From the NCBI GenBank assembly GCA_944407095.1, contig OX097180.1:1-64000 (forward strand): DNA of 64,000 nt, written 5' to 3'. The translations under genes were made by a program, and so were the position numbers. A model generated the notes under the pieces. It worked only from the letters and a program-made list of their open reading frames with translations, was not told where the DNA came from and did no database searches. Shown here piece after piece: positions 57,024 through 64,000 of the stretch (position 1 is the first letter of the stretch; each line of letters starts with the position of its first letter). This stretch comes from Candidatus Enterousia intestinigallinarum. GTDB lineage: Bacteria > Pseudomonadota > Alphaproteobacteria > Rs-D84.

Positions 57024-58121
57024 TTATATTTGGTGTTTTGGTGCGATGGCAAAGATTTCCGCTATACTGCGTGGCTCTTTACCGGATAGAATATTATTCA
57101 CTTTTTCTGGGAGCATATAGGCCAGATTCAGGTAGCGATACAAACTGCGCCACGATGTCTGCTCGAACTTTATAACATATTCCAAATCCCCGTGTTTTTC
57201 ATACGACATACGATACCGCCAGGCAAGCGCAAACGCCCGCACAATCATATTGTGATTATCGGTTCGCGTCATCAGGCCCGCGCGGCCCGCATGCTACCTG
57301 TTCATTTGTTCAACACAAACGGGCGCGTTAAAATCAAATCATCGCCATTACGCATGAAATCTATTTTGTTATTTTGGGTATTGATGTAATCGGGTCGCAT
57401 AAACGCCCGCAGGCTATCCGTGTCCGTATTAATAAAAAATGTTATTTGCCCGGGCGTATAAATTGCACGCCTGATAAGTGTCTGAACCAGGCGTCGCCGC
57501 GCCATATAATCCAGGCCTCCATAATCAATCTGTTTTAATGTATGTGCCAACACGTCGGGCAGGGCACTTAAATCAGAGTTCAAGAATTCAATAATCGTAT
57601 CAGTGGCCATGGCATCCACATCACGCGCGGGCAGATATTCGCCCGCAGTGGCATAATAATAAATTGTGGGACGACGGAGCCGCACAGTGCTTTGGTTTGT
57701 GAACTGGGTGCCATTCGCATTATATAACCGCCCGGATAATAAATTGGGCGACCCAGATGTTCGCCCCGATTTGTGATTTGAATTGTTTTCTAATTCCACC
57801 TGCACGGCATCAAATAATTCTTGGGTTATGATTGGGGTGTGTTCGCCGCGGGCCGTGGTGCCGGTGACCTTGCATTCAACATAGTCCAGATATATCTTAT
57901 TGCGCAGCATTCTGTGCAACGCCATTTTCTTGATTGGATTCCCGCCGATAACGCGGCCGCCGTGTGTTGTCCATTTCTTGGCATAAATTCCAATGGTCGG
58001 CAAATGCCGGGTCAAATCCTGAACGGATTTCATTTGCAGGTATAATTCAAAAATTGTTTTAATCTGTGCGGCCTCGGTCGGGTTGATAACCAACTTTTTA
58101 TCAACCACATCGTACCCCAAG
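57024..58121 (-). pseudogene. broken large serine recombinase (element 3)
   Basis: Remains of a third recombinase of the 23823/35089 type. Homology starts abruptly at PLGYDVVDKKLV (58121), so the catalytic resolvase domain with its serine is missing. It runs through KKWTTHGGRVIGGNPIKKMALHRMLR and SGRLYNANGTQFTNQS to a frameshift or small deletion near 57272-57302. A last part in another frame (MTRTDNHNMIVRAFALAWRYR...) matches the usual C-terminus. Base use is GC-richer than in the other two copies, so it came from a different source. It cannot be active. Confidence 0.88.
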
Positions 58122-58241
58122 GGGCAAAATATTACTGATGATGATATGCTGGCACTTGCCGTCAAGGTAGGTGTCCCAGAACGCCACGCAAATGAAATTA
58201 TTGCAGAAGTAAGAAGCAGTCTGGATAAGATAAAGTCATAA
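58122..58241 (+). pseudogene. 3' remnant of a hipA-like toxin gene
   Basis: The + strand frame 58122-58241 ends GQNITDDDMLALAVKVGV...RHANEIIAEVRSSL and stops with TAA. This resembles the extreme C-terminus of HipA-family kinases (toxin of the HipBA pair). It has no start and begins exactly where recombinase homology on the other strand breaks, so a deletion or rearrangement fused the two gene ends. Only about 39 codons remain. Confidence 0.6.
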
Positions 58242-58265
58242 TAATTACATGCAAGGTATGGGTAA

Positions 58266-59450
58266 TTATAGCTTTTGTGACAGCTTGCTTCTAAAAAATC
58301 TATAATAAGCAATCGTAACAATAAAATTTAAAGCTGTCGTGCACCACATTGCTGTTAGTAGTGAAAAATGGTCCGCAATTGTCCCGAATATTAGCAGTAA
58401 AACACACCCTGATATAGAAGACAACAGGGATTGTATGTTTTGCATGGTTGCACGTTGCTTGTCCGAAAAGTTTTCTTGTAATAGTGCGTTATATGCTGTG
58501 TGGTTAAAACCATAAAATAAATTTGTGGCAGAGTTTATAAACGGTGTTGCAATACCATTTAATAATAAACCTACAGAATTAAAAACAAAAGAACCTGCAT
58601 TTGAAAAAATAAGCGTTTTTAAGAATCCGATTTTATTAGCAAATGCTGCCATATAAAAACCGGTTGCGCCTGTAAATTGTCTAAATAATCGTGCCAAGGG
58701 TATTAAAGAAGATGGTATTAATGATGAAAAATATACACCTTCCATATTATATGCTGTTTGACCTTGCAACATATTTATACCGATTAGTGTACGAAGTTTT
58801 TTGTCTTTCCATATTTGTTTACACGAAGACAATAAAAGACCGAAAGATGATTTGTCTGATTTTTGTCTTGTAATTGGTTCGTATAAAAAGAAAGACGATA
58901 TAAAGAATAAGAAACCAAACAGAACGGTAGTCCAAACAAGAACTTTTATGTCAAACAAAAACATTGTGCCGACGGCAATTAATGCGCCGAAAATTGCGCC
59001 TATTTGTTCCCAGAACATTATTCGTGAAAACACAACAGAAAATTTACTTTGCTTTCTGCAGTCTGACAGTGTTTCATATATAAGCGCTTCTTTCGTTCCA
59101 GAATTTAAAGAACCAGCAAGGCCACCGATAACACTTGCGAAAATCAGGATAACTGTTCCATATGATGATACGCTGCCGGATAATGCGGTAAAAAAGTAAG
59201 AAATAAACCATAAAAACGCGCTTAGTCTTAAATTCAATATTCGGCTATATTTATCAGATAAAACTCCTGTTGGAATCTCTAGAAGCGCTTGGGAAATTGT
59301 TTGTATGGCAAACATCATAGCCGCAGTTGTATAAGAACCTGTTACTTGATAAAACCAAACTACCGCCAGTATCGACATAGGATACAGCGCATCAATAAAT
59401 GAAAAAAATTTTAACGCCAATATGTTATGGCGCGCACGACAAGCAGTCAT
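58266..59450 (-). CDS. MFS transporter
   Basis: A 394-residue integral membrane protein with about 12 hydrophobic segments. The motif between helices 2 and 3 reads L-L-E-I-P-T-G-V-L-S-D-K-Y-S-R (the family G-x-L-a-D-r-x-G-r-k motif). It belongs to the major facilitator superfamily, close in look to drug-efflux or uptake carriers of small AT-rich genomes. Substrate unknown. AAAAGG precedes the start. AT-rich, like the rest of element 3. Confidence 0.88.
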   Translation of the reverse strand: MTACRARHNILALKFFSFIDALYPMSILAVVWFYQVTGSYTTAAMMFAIQTISQALLEIPTGVLSDKYSRILNLRLSAFLWFISYFFTALSGSVSSYGTVILIFASVIGGLAGSLNSGTKEALIYETLSDCRKQSKFSVVFSRIMFWEQIGAIFGALIAVGTMFLFDIKVLVWTTVLFGFLFFISSFFLYEPITRQKSDKSSFGLLLSSCKQIWKDKKLRTLIGINMLQGQTAYNMEGVYFSSLIPSSLIPLARLFRQFTGATGFYMAAFANKIGFLKTLIFSNAGSFVFNSVGLLLNGIATPFINSATNLFYGFNHTAYNALLQENFSDKQRATMQNIQSLLSSISGCVLLLIFGTIADHFSLLTAMWCTTALNFIVTIAYYRFFRSKLSQKL

Positions 59451-59618
59451 GTTTAAACCTTTTATTAAATTTGTATATGGAATTTACAGAGATTAAATAG
59501 TTAAAGCCCGGCGGTAAAGGCGTTTAAAATCTGTTTCACTAATAGTATACAATTTAATTTTGTTGTTTGCAATCATATATTTATGATAAATATATTATAT
59601 AAATATAAAGGTTATATA

Positions 59619-60074
59619 ATGATTAAAGATAAAAGTTTTTCTGCTTATATTTTACCTGTTCGATCCGATGGTCGTGTGGCTTTATTGCAGTATGGGGAAA
59701 ATGGTTTTGGCACAATTGGTGGCCGCCTAGATGACGGCGAAGATTTTATTACGGCTTTGAAACGCGAATTAATCGAAGAATTGGGCGGCATAACTGCAGA
59801 TCTGGCGGATGTCGCAGTTGCTGTATCTGTACCATATTCTTTTAAACACCCCAATATAGCGCGTGCGGAAAAGCGTGGTGCGTGGAATGAGGAACATCAT
59901 TTCTTTGTTGCAAAAATGCCGAACAATACGGATTTGGCATTTCGTGAAAACAGACCAGAGAAAATATCTGTTGTATGGATAGAACCAAAAGAGCTCTTAA
60001 ATCCAACCGTCACACCATTTGAAGATATGCGACAGTATTATGAGCAGTATATTATACCGCTTTTACAGTTCTGA
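59619..60074 (+). CDS. NUDIX hydrolase
   Basis: A 151-residue protein. The Nudix box is GGRLDDGEDFITALKRELIEELGG near residue 36. The ATG at 59619 was chosen because AAAGG lies before it; an earlier in-frame ATG at 59583 adds 12 AT-encoded residues. Its end overlaps the convergent peptidase gene by 23 bases. Substrate unknown; the GITADLADVAVAVSVPYSF region and HHFFVAKM suggest a nucleotide-sugar or dNTP type enzyme only loosely. Confidence 0.85.
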   Translation: MIKDKSFSAYILPVRSDGRVALLQYGENGFGTIGGRLDDGEDFITALKRELIEELGGITADLADVAVAVSVPYSFKHPNIARAEKRGAWNEEHHFFVAKMPNNTDLAFRENRPEKISVVWIEPKELLNPTVTPFEDMRQYYEQYIIPLLQF

Positions 60075-60771
60075 TAAACTCATCTGTTTTGTATTTAACA
60101 TTTGGTTCAAATTGCATGCGGTTACCTTGGTTAAATACATAATATGGTCGGGTACCAATTACTTCGACCGTGTCGCCATTTATATATAAACTGTCTTCTT
60201 CGGGCAGGGCAATCACAGGTTCTTTATGTGAATATTCAGTCAAAAAATCTGTTGCCAGCTGTGTGCGTTCTGCATTTTTATTTGTATAGTGTGCCGCCAA
60301 AGAAAAGCCAAATGCAGAATTAAAGCCGCTGGTATCTTTTAACTCTACTAAATTTGGGTCTGCATACAGACATATGTCTATATCTTTTCCAAATATGCAT
60401 GCACCGGCACTGCAGCCATAAACCAAACCGTCATTGTTTATGTATTCTTGAATTTTGTTGAACGCGCCAGATTCTTTTAGTTCTTTTAATAACTTAAATG
60501 TATTCCCGCCGCCAATAAAAATAGCCGCATAATCAGATAAGTTTTTATGAACAACTTCAGATAAAGATTCAACTGTATCAATTTCGCCGTGCTTTATGTC
60601 TTTGAATTCGCCAAGCAACCAAGGTTTGCAAGTAATATAACCCGCAGGGTCACGGTCGCGCGCCTGTGGAATATACAGAATAGGTTTGTTAGGATCAATT
60701 AAACTTTCAAAAACTTTGTTGGGTATGACAGTTTTTTCTGCCCAGCCGCCACCACATAATATAAGTTTCAT
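60052..60771 (-). CDS. peptidase S51 (dipeptidase E-like) family protein
   Basis: A 239-residue protein of the PepE/cyanophycinase group with a class I amidotransferase-like fold. The nucleophile elbow is Y-G-C-S-A-G-A near residue 142, with GGGNTFKLL upstream and a His in FSLAAHYTN. Probable aspartyl dipeptidase or similar. Overlaps the upstream NUDIX gene by 4 bases (ATGA), so translation is coupled. Confidence 0.85.
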   Translation of the reverse strand: MKLILCGGGWAEKTVIPNKVFESLIDPNKPILYIPQARDRDPAGYITCKPWLLGEFKDIKHGEIDTVESLSEVVHKNLSDYAAIFIGGGNTFKLLKELKESGAFNKIQEYINNDGLVYGCSAGACIFGKDIDICLYADPNLVELKDTSGFNSAFGFSLAAHYTNKNAERTQLATDFLTEYSHKEPVIALPEEDSLYINGDTVEVIGTRPYYVFNQGNRMQFEPNVKYKTDEFIRTVKAV

Positions 60772-61220
60772 TTATATTCCTTTAACTCCGAATATGTTTG
60801 TCCGTTTGCAATTGCGTTTAATACTTGTCTGGTTGTTGAGACAACATTTTTTGTGTTGTTTACTTCATTTAGCGTCATATAACGCATCTCAACACACTTA
60901 TCACCTTCGCAATTTCTGATTGTGCCAGTAAATTTCTTTACAGTGAAAAAGAAATCAAAACTTTCAGTTTTACTTGCAAGATTACTTATGATATGTGAAA
61001 ATTCTATATCTTCTAGTGATATATCGATGTCCAGTTCTTCTTTTGCTTCACGTATTGCAGCGGCCAGGGCTGTTTCGCCTTGCTCAATATGACCTGCAGG
61101 CATTACCCACCAACCGCCCCCATAACTGAAAAATCCATCGTTGCGAAAGAATAATAATGTCTTGTCGCCGTCATTGATAATCAGGTTTATTACGCCTTTG
61201 AATTTTGCACGTTCTGTCAT
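60768..61220 (-). CDS. NUDIX hydrolase
   Basis: A 150-residue protein with a complete Nudix box (GHIEQGETALAAAIREAKEELDI near residue 43) and GGGWWVMPAGHIEQGE just before it. First gene of an operon with the S51 peptidase. Not closely similar to the NUDIX protein at 59619. Substrate unknown. Confidence 0.87.
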   Translation of the reverse strand: MTERAKFKGVINLIINDGDKTLLFFRNDGFFSYGGGWWVMPAGHIEQGETALAAAIREAKEELDIDISLEDIEFSHIISNLASKTESFDFFFTVKKFTGTIRNCEGDKCVEMRYMTLNEVNNTKNVVSTTRQVLNAIANGQTYSELKEYK

Positions 61221-61436
61221 TTTTTATTCCTTGCTGCTAATTGTTGAGACCATATTCGTTAATATATTTTTTTAATTTCAGCTATGCTAGTCCCTTGGTT
61301 GAATATAAAGTATCACAGACATACCACAATGTCAAAGTTGGGTAATGTTGGCGCACCTTGGTTTGTTTCAGATGGGGTGGGGGCTGAAATAAAGTTCCCT
61401 GTTATTCGCTGATAAAGCCCTGATATGTTCTGAAAA

Positions 61437-61465
61437 ATTCCCTGTTATTTTTGTAGGGAATTTTT
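61437..61465. repeat. element-end repeat, copy at the right of element 3
   Basis: ATTCCCT (61437-61443) and AGGGAAT (61455-61461) plus T's; 27 of 29 bases match 33787-33815. Further TTCCCTGT copies lie at about 61395 and 61556. The whole gap 61221-61914 has no credible gene. It holds these repeats, a weak hairpin ACGCGCC/GGCGTGA near 61657-61672, and a tRNA-T-arm-like GGATTCGAACC at 61693-61703 followed by TTCCGCCA at 61730, possibly the last decayed attachment site. Confidence 0.5.
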
Positions 61466-61914
61466 GTGCGGGGCAGGGTAAAAATCCCGAAAATCTGCGG
61501 GTGTGTTCTAATCTAGGTTGTGTGAAATTTGCCTAGAAAGACCGTTTTTTGCAGAAATTCCCTGTTTTTTATGATTTTGGCTGTTTTGATTGTGTCTTGG
61601 GCAAAGGTCTTTCATAATCCAAAGGTAAAAGGTTTCTTGCGCCGCCAAAATAAAAAACGCGCCCTGTGGCGTGATTTTTATTGTGATTGATAATGCGGAT
61701 TCGAACCCGGGGCTTTGTTTTTAGCAACACTTCCGCCACTTTTTATCAGCGAAGTTACCAGTATGTCCCACAAAGTTATCAAATAATAGAATAGTTACAC
61801 CACTTACAATTACGACATCCTGATTATATATGTACTGTTGGGTGTTTGCATAAGAAAGAAGTATTTTTTATACCGCTGCATACGTTGTTATATGCAATAT
61901 ATGAATAATCGTGG

Positions 61915-62340
61915 TTACAAATGCACAATCTCAACGTCGGGAATTTGCTCTGCTATGTATTCGGCGGCGAGGCGGCGGTGGCATTGCAGGGCGGATTTTT
62001 CTGTGCATAACAGGCAAATGCGGTCAAGGGTGTCCAGAGTCATTCCCTCGGTTGGGTGGCGTGCGGCCAGCAATTCGCGATACATACGTTCGTAATCGGC
62101 CTAGGTTATGTGACCGTCTTTGTATCCGGCAAGGATTTCTGATGTTGGGGCAAATTCAGGGTGATATTCGTACCGCGTCCCTAGCGCGGTCGCCAAACTG
62201 TCGCCGCTATAGAACGGCACGTGTGTGCTGGAGCGCCATTGGCGTATGTCCCAAATTGCGCGCACTCGCACAGCGTTTAGCACATCCATAAACGCATCCG
62301 GACTTTTCCCACTAAAACCAATTGTGAATATCTTTGGCAT
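61915..62340 (-). pseudogene. DUF488 gene broken by an in-frame amber codon
   Basis: The minus frame starts MPKIFTIGFSGKSPDAFMDVL, a good DUF488 beginning with RAIWDIRQWRSS, and stops at a TAG (62101-62103) after GYKDGHIT. The same frame continues ADYERMYRELLAARHPTEG and ends with LLCTEKSALQCHRRLAAEYIAE, the typical DUF488 end, stopping at 61915. Family members usually carry Trp or a similar residue at the amber place, so one TGG-to-TAG change explains it. Elsewhere here TAG is a true stop (holB, Argonaute), so recoding is unlikely. Confidence 0.85.
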
Positions 62341-62368
62341 GTCATATATGGGTGCATATAAAGTAGTC

Positions 62369-62707
62369 TTATTCCCTTATTATAATATGTTCAAACCATT
62401 GTTCTTGGAACGCGGTTTCGTGCTCTATGGTTTTATCATCCAAATCGAGGCCGTCGGGCACCACAACCAGTTTGTCATCATTATCATTTGTGCGATGGAT
62501 TATTGCGATACAGCGTCCTGTAAATTCATCTAGCAGCACATCGGGGCCCAGAACGTATGCGTCTAACTCTTCGCCGTTGCCGGAAACGGTTCCCGGGATA
62601 TAGCCGTAATTTACAGGGTATTCCCAACCGTGTTTTGGGTGTTTTGTGCCGAGGGGCCGGTCCATTTTTACAGTGACGATTTTGTGTAGGTATAGTTTAA
62701 TAGCCAT
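62369..62707 (-). CDS. short inorganic pyrophosphatase-like protein
   Basis: A 112-residue protein similar to the front and middle of soluble family I pyrophosphatase: VTVKMDRPLGTKHPKHGWEYPVNYGYIPGT, then the metal site as NGEELDAYVLG where the family has D-G-D-P-L-D-x-x-V. The usual length is about 175 residues. Small proteins of exactly this type are common in Bacillota, so this seems a real short subfamily and not a fragment. Activity on pyrophosphate is unproven. Confidence 0.75.
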   Translation of the reverse strand: MAIKLYLHKIVTVKMDRPLGTKHPKHGWEYPVNYGYIPGTVSGNGEELDAYVLGPDVLLDEFTGRCIAIIHRTNDNDDKLVVVPDGLDLDDKTIEHETAFQEQWFEHIIIRE

Positions 62708-62738
62708 GAATGTTAGTGTATCATAAAATAGTTTTGGT

Positions 62739-63917
62739 TCATAGATGTTTATTGAGCCAGCGGCGTATATACGTTTTTGAGTTATATGTTAGCATTAGGC
62801 GTGGCAATATATAAACCAGCGTCCGCTTAGTTTGATAACGCCAAAAGCCACCTTTCGCACGAAAGGCGGAACGATAAGCACGGCGAACAGATTTATCACA
62901 CACAAAGTGTTGCGCATCATAGGTAAATTGAAAATCCCTTAAAAATTGCTCTAAATATTTGGTTGGGCCTATTATCTGCGGAAATTCCGACCAGTGATGC
63001 GTAGGTAAGATTTCACGCGCACAATCCACCAGTACAAAATCACAATTCTTGGTTTTACATAACAAATACTGTGTGTTTGCATTGTCTGCTGGCAGTTTGT
63101 TGCGCTTAATTTGTATCACTGTACCACCACAAGGCATAAATAGCGATAGGTGCAAGGCAGAGCCTGCGATGCCGGCCAGGCATTTGCAATGCTTCATATA
63201 ACAGATTTGCTCATACAAGGACAGTTGTTCTGGATAAATAACAGTAAAGCCATTTTTTTCAAACACGCGTTGTATCTGCTGTTCGCCAAATGTTGCGCGT
63301 TCAGGCAATCGCTCCCTGGATACATAAATTTTTTCGATCTGGTGCGCTGGCTGTGCATGTGCGGCCGCGGCATCAAATGTTTTACCAAAGGCAGATGATG
63401 ACATATTCGGTATTTCAAATGCAACAGGCGGGACATATAACCGTTTAACTTTTATATTATCGTTTATTACATAAACATCAGATTGCTTAATTCCCAACAT
63501 TTGCAGAAAATCAAAGACAAAATCCGGCACTGTTGGCAAGTTTCGGTTGTTTAATATGATATATTTCATATTTTTGTATTTGGCCTGTAAAAGCGGGTAC
63601 AGGCGGTTTGTATGCTCTAATAAAAAATGCCCAAAATGGTCTTCCAGGGTGCCAATATACACAGCTTCTATATCTAAAAAATTGGTCGGCGGTGTAAATT
63701 TCGGTGGTTCCTGTACAATTTTATTGCGTAATTGTAAGGAGGCTTGTATAAGTGAACCATTGTCATCAAATACCCCAAAACGCTGTGTCGTCGGCTCAAT
63801 TATAACCGTGGCATTATCTATGGCCTGTATGCGCAATGTGCGTGTAAATTTTATGTCGCCGATAGACTTTGCAAAAAAACGCTTGTAGCGATTAGAGGCA
63901 TAAATAGATTGTTTCAT
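62739..63917 (-). CDS. glycosyltransferase family 61 protein
   Basis: A 392-residue protein of the GT61/DUF563 type. Marks are GTLEDHFGHFLLEHTNRLYPLL near residue 105, IYVSRERLPERATFG near 220 and CLAGIAGSALHLSLFMPCG near 275. Such enzymes build capsule, O-antigen or other surface glycans. The following gene upstream (its end at 63919) stops 1 base before this start, so a glycan cluster continues beyond the window. Confidence 0.85.
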   Translation of the reverse strand: MKQSIYASNRYKRFFAKSIGDIKFTRTLRIQAIDNATVIIEPTTQRFGVFDDNGSLIQASLQLRNKIVQEPPKFTPPTNFLDIEAVYIGTLEDHFGHFLLEHTNRLYPLLQAKYKNMKYIILNNRNLPTVPDFVFDFLQMLGIKQSDVYVINDNIKVKRLYVPPVAFEIPNMSSSAFGKTFDAAAAHAQPAHQIEKIYVSRERLPERATFGEQQIQRVFEKNGFTVIYPEQLSLYEQICYMKHCKCLAGIAGSALHLSLFMPCGGTVIQIKRNKLPADNANTQYLLCKTKNCDFVLVDCAREILPTHHWSEFPQIIGPTKYLEQFLRDFQFTYDAQHFVCDKSVRRAYRSAFRAKGGFWRYQTKRTLVYILPRLMLTYNSKTYIRRWLNKHL

Positions 63918-63918
63918 A

Positions 63919-64000
63919 CTACTTGCTCTGTGCTTGTATAATATCTTGATACAGACCGATTATGGCATCAATATTACTGTTCAGGTCATATTTGTTGGCA
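63919..64000 (-). CDS. partial upstream gene (3' end only)
   Basis: The last 26 codons of a minus-strand gene entering from the right: ANKYDLNSNIDAIIGLYQDI followed by IQAQSK and a TAG stop at 63919-63921. The segment F/Y-D-L-x-x-N-I-x-x-I-I-x-x-Y-x-x-I is typical of the tail of glycosyltransferases, fitting the neighbour, but too little is present for a firm call. Confidence 0.6.
   Translation of the reverse strand, partial: ANKYDLNSNIDAIIGLYQDIIQAQSK

Noticed and set aside
23000..61700. CRISPR array or Cas genes accompanying the defence genes
   Set aside because: No regularly spaced repeats and no Cas motifs were seen.
61680..61760. tRNA-like segment (GGATTCGAACCC and a nearby TTCCGCCA)
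   Set aside because: Read on the minus strand only two of five T-stem pairs form and no acceptor or anticodon stem can be built, so no tRNA is called; it may be a decayed attachment site.
62101..62103. Genome-wide recoding of TAG
   Set aside because: holB and the Argonaute gene end in TAG at their natural ends, so TAG is a normal stop here.

Overview
The window looks like a chromosomal stretch of a small-genome, host- or gut-associated alphaproteobacterium. The core genes (lysS, a cold-shock gene, RNase J, alaS, HU, lemA, rpsD, trpS, xerD-type recombinase, smpB, tatD-holB-dacC, mtaB, rpoZ) are alphaproteobacterial in kind and order, and they are accompanied by families of small secreted Cys-rich proteins. 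I suspect an uncultivated gut lineage, but the taxon is inferred from general protein character only.

Region 1 (1-22,890) is ordinary core genome. It has compact genes, frequent rho-independent terminators and several structured leaders or candidate ncRNAs (before RNase J, at 5950-6165, before the HU gene, and at 11738-11842). Its oddities are an alanyl-tRNA synthetase that lacks the whole C-terminal C-Ala domain, a 2 x 95 bp tandem repeat at the left edge, and a DacC with SGG in place of the SxN motif. It ends in tRNA-Ser(GGA).

Region 2 (22,891 to about 61,700) is an accessory zone starting exactly at the 3' end of that tRNA. I read it as up to three mobile elements stacked in tandem. Each has a large serine recombinase near its left end, coupled in the first two to a DUF2924 gene. 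Elements 1 and 2 each also carry one copy of a three-gene cassette (ParB-domain DNA methyltransferase, DUF5681 protein, terminase large subunit) with no capsid, portal or tail genes. Element 1 (about 22.9-33.9 kb) ends with a two-gene operon: a catalytically dead prokaryotic Argonaute and a PD-(D/E)XK nuclease, with a candidate phage-type antisense RNA upstream on the other strand. Element 2 (about 33.9-56.8 kb) is bounded by an identical 18-bp direct repeat. It carries a HEPN-like protein, a GIY-YIG/RAMA-like protein, a type III restriction-modification system, an ankyrin-like protein, a NUDIX hydrolase, lipoproteins, a CoiA-like protein, a Firmicutes-style UvrX/YolD polymerase pair, a helicase-nuclease, an ADP-ribosylglycohydrolase, Fic and a TIGR02391 protein. 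Element 3 (about 56.8-61.5 kb) is decayed: a broken recombinase is fused to the tail of a hipA toxin gene, followed by an MFS transporter, two NUDIX hydrolases and an S51 peptidase.

Region 3 (61,700-64,000) holds a DUF488 gene broken by one amber codon, a short pyrophosphatase-like protein, and the start of a cell-surface glycosyltransferase cluster that leaves the window. The most interesting system is the Argonaute-nuclease operon and the packaging-cassette mobile elements that carry it. All family assignments were made by eye from motifs; no database search was run.
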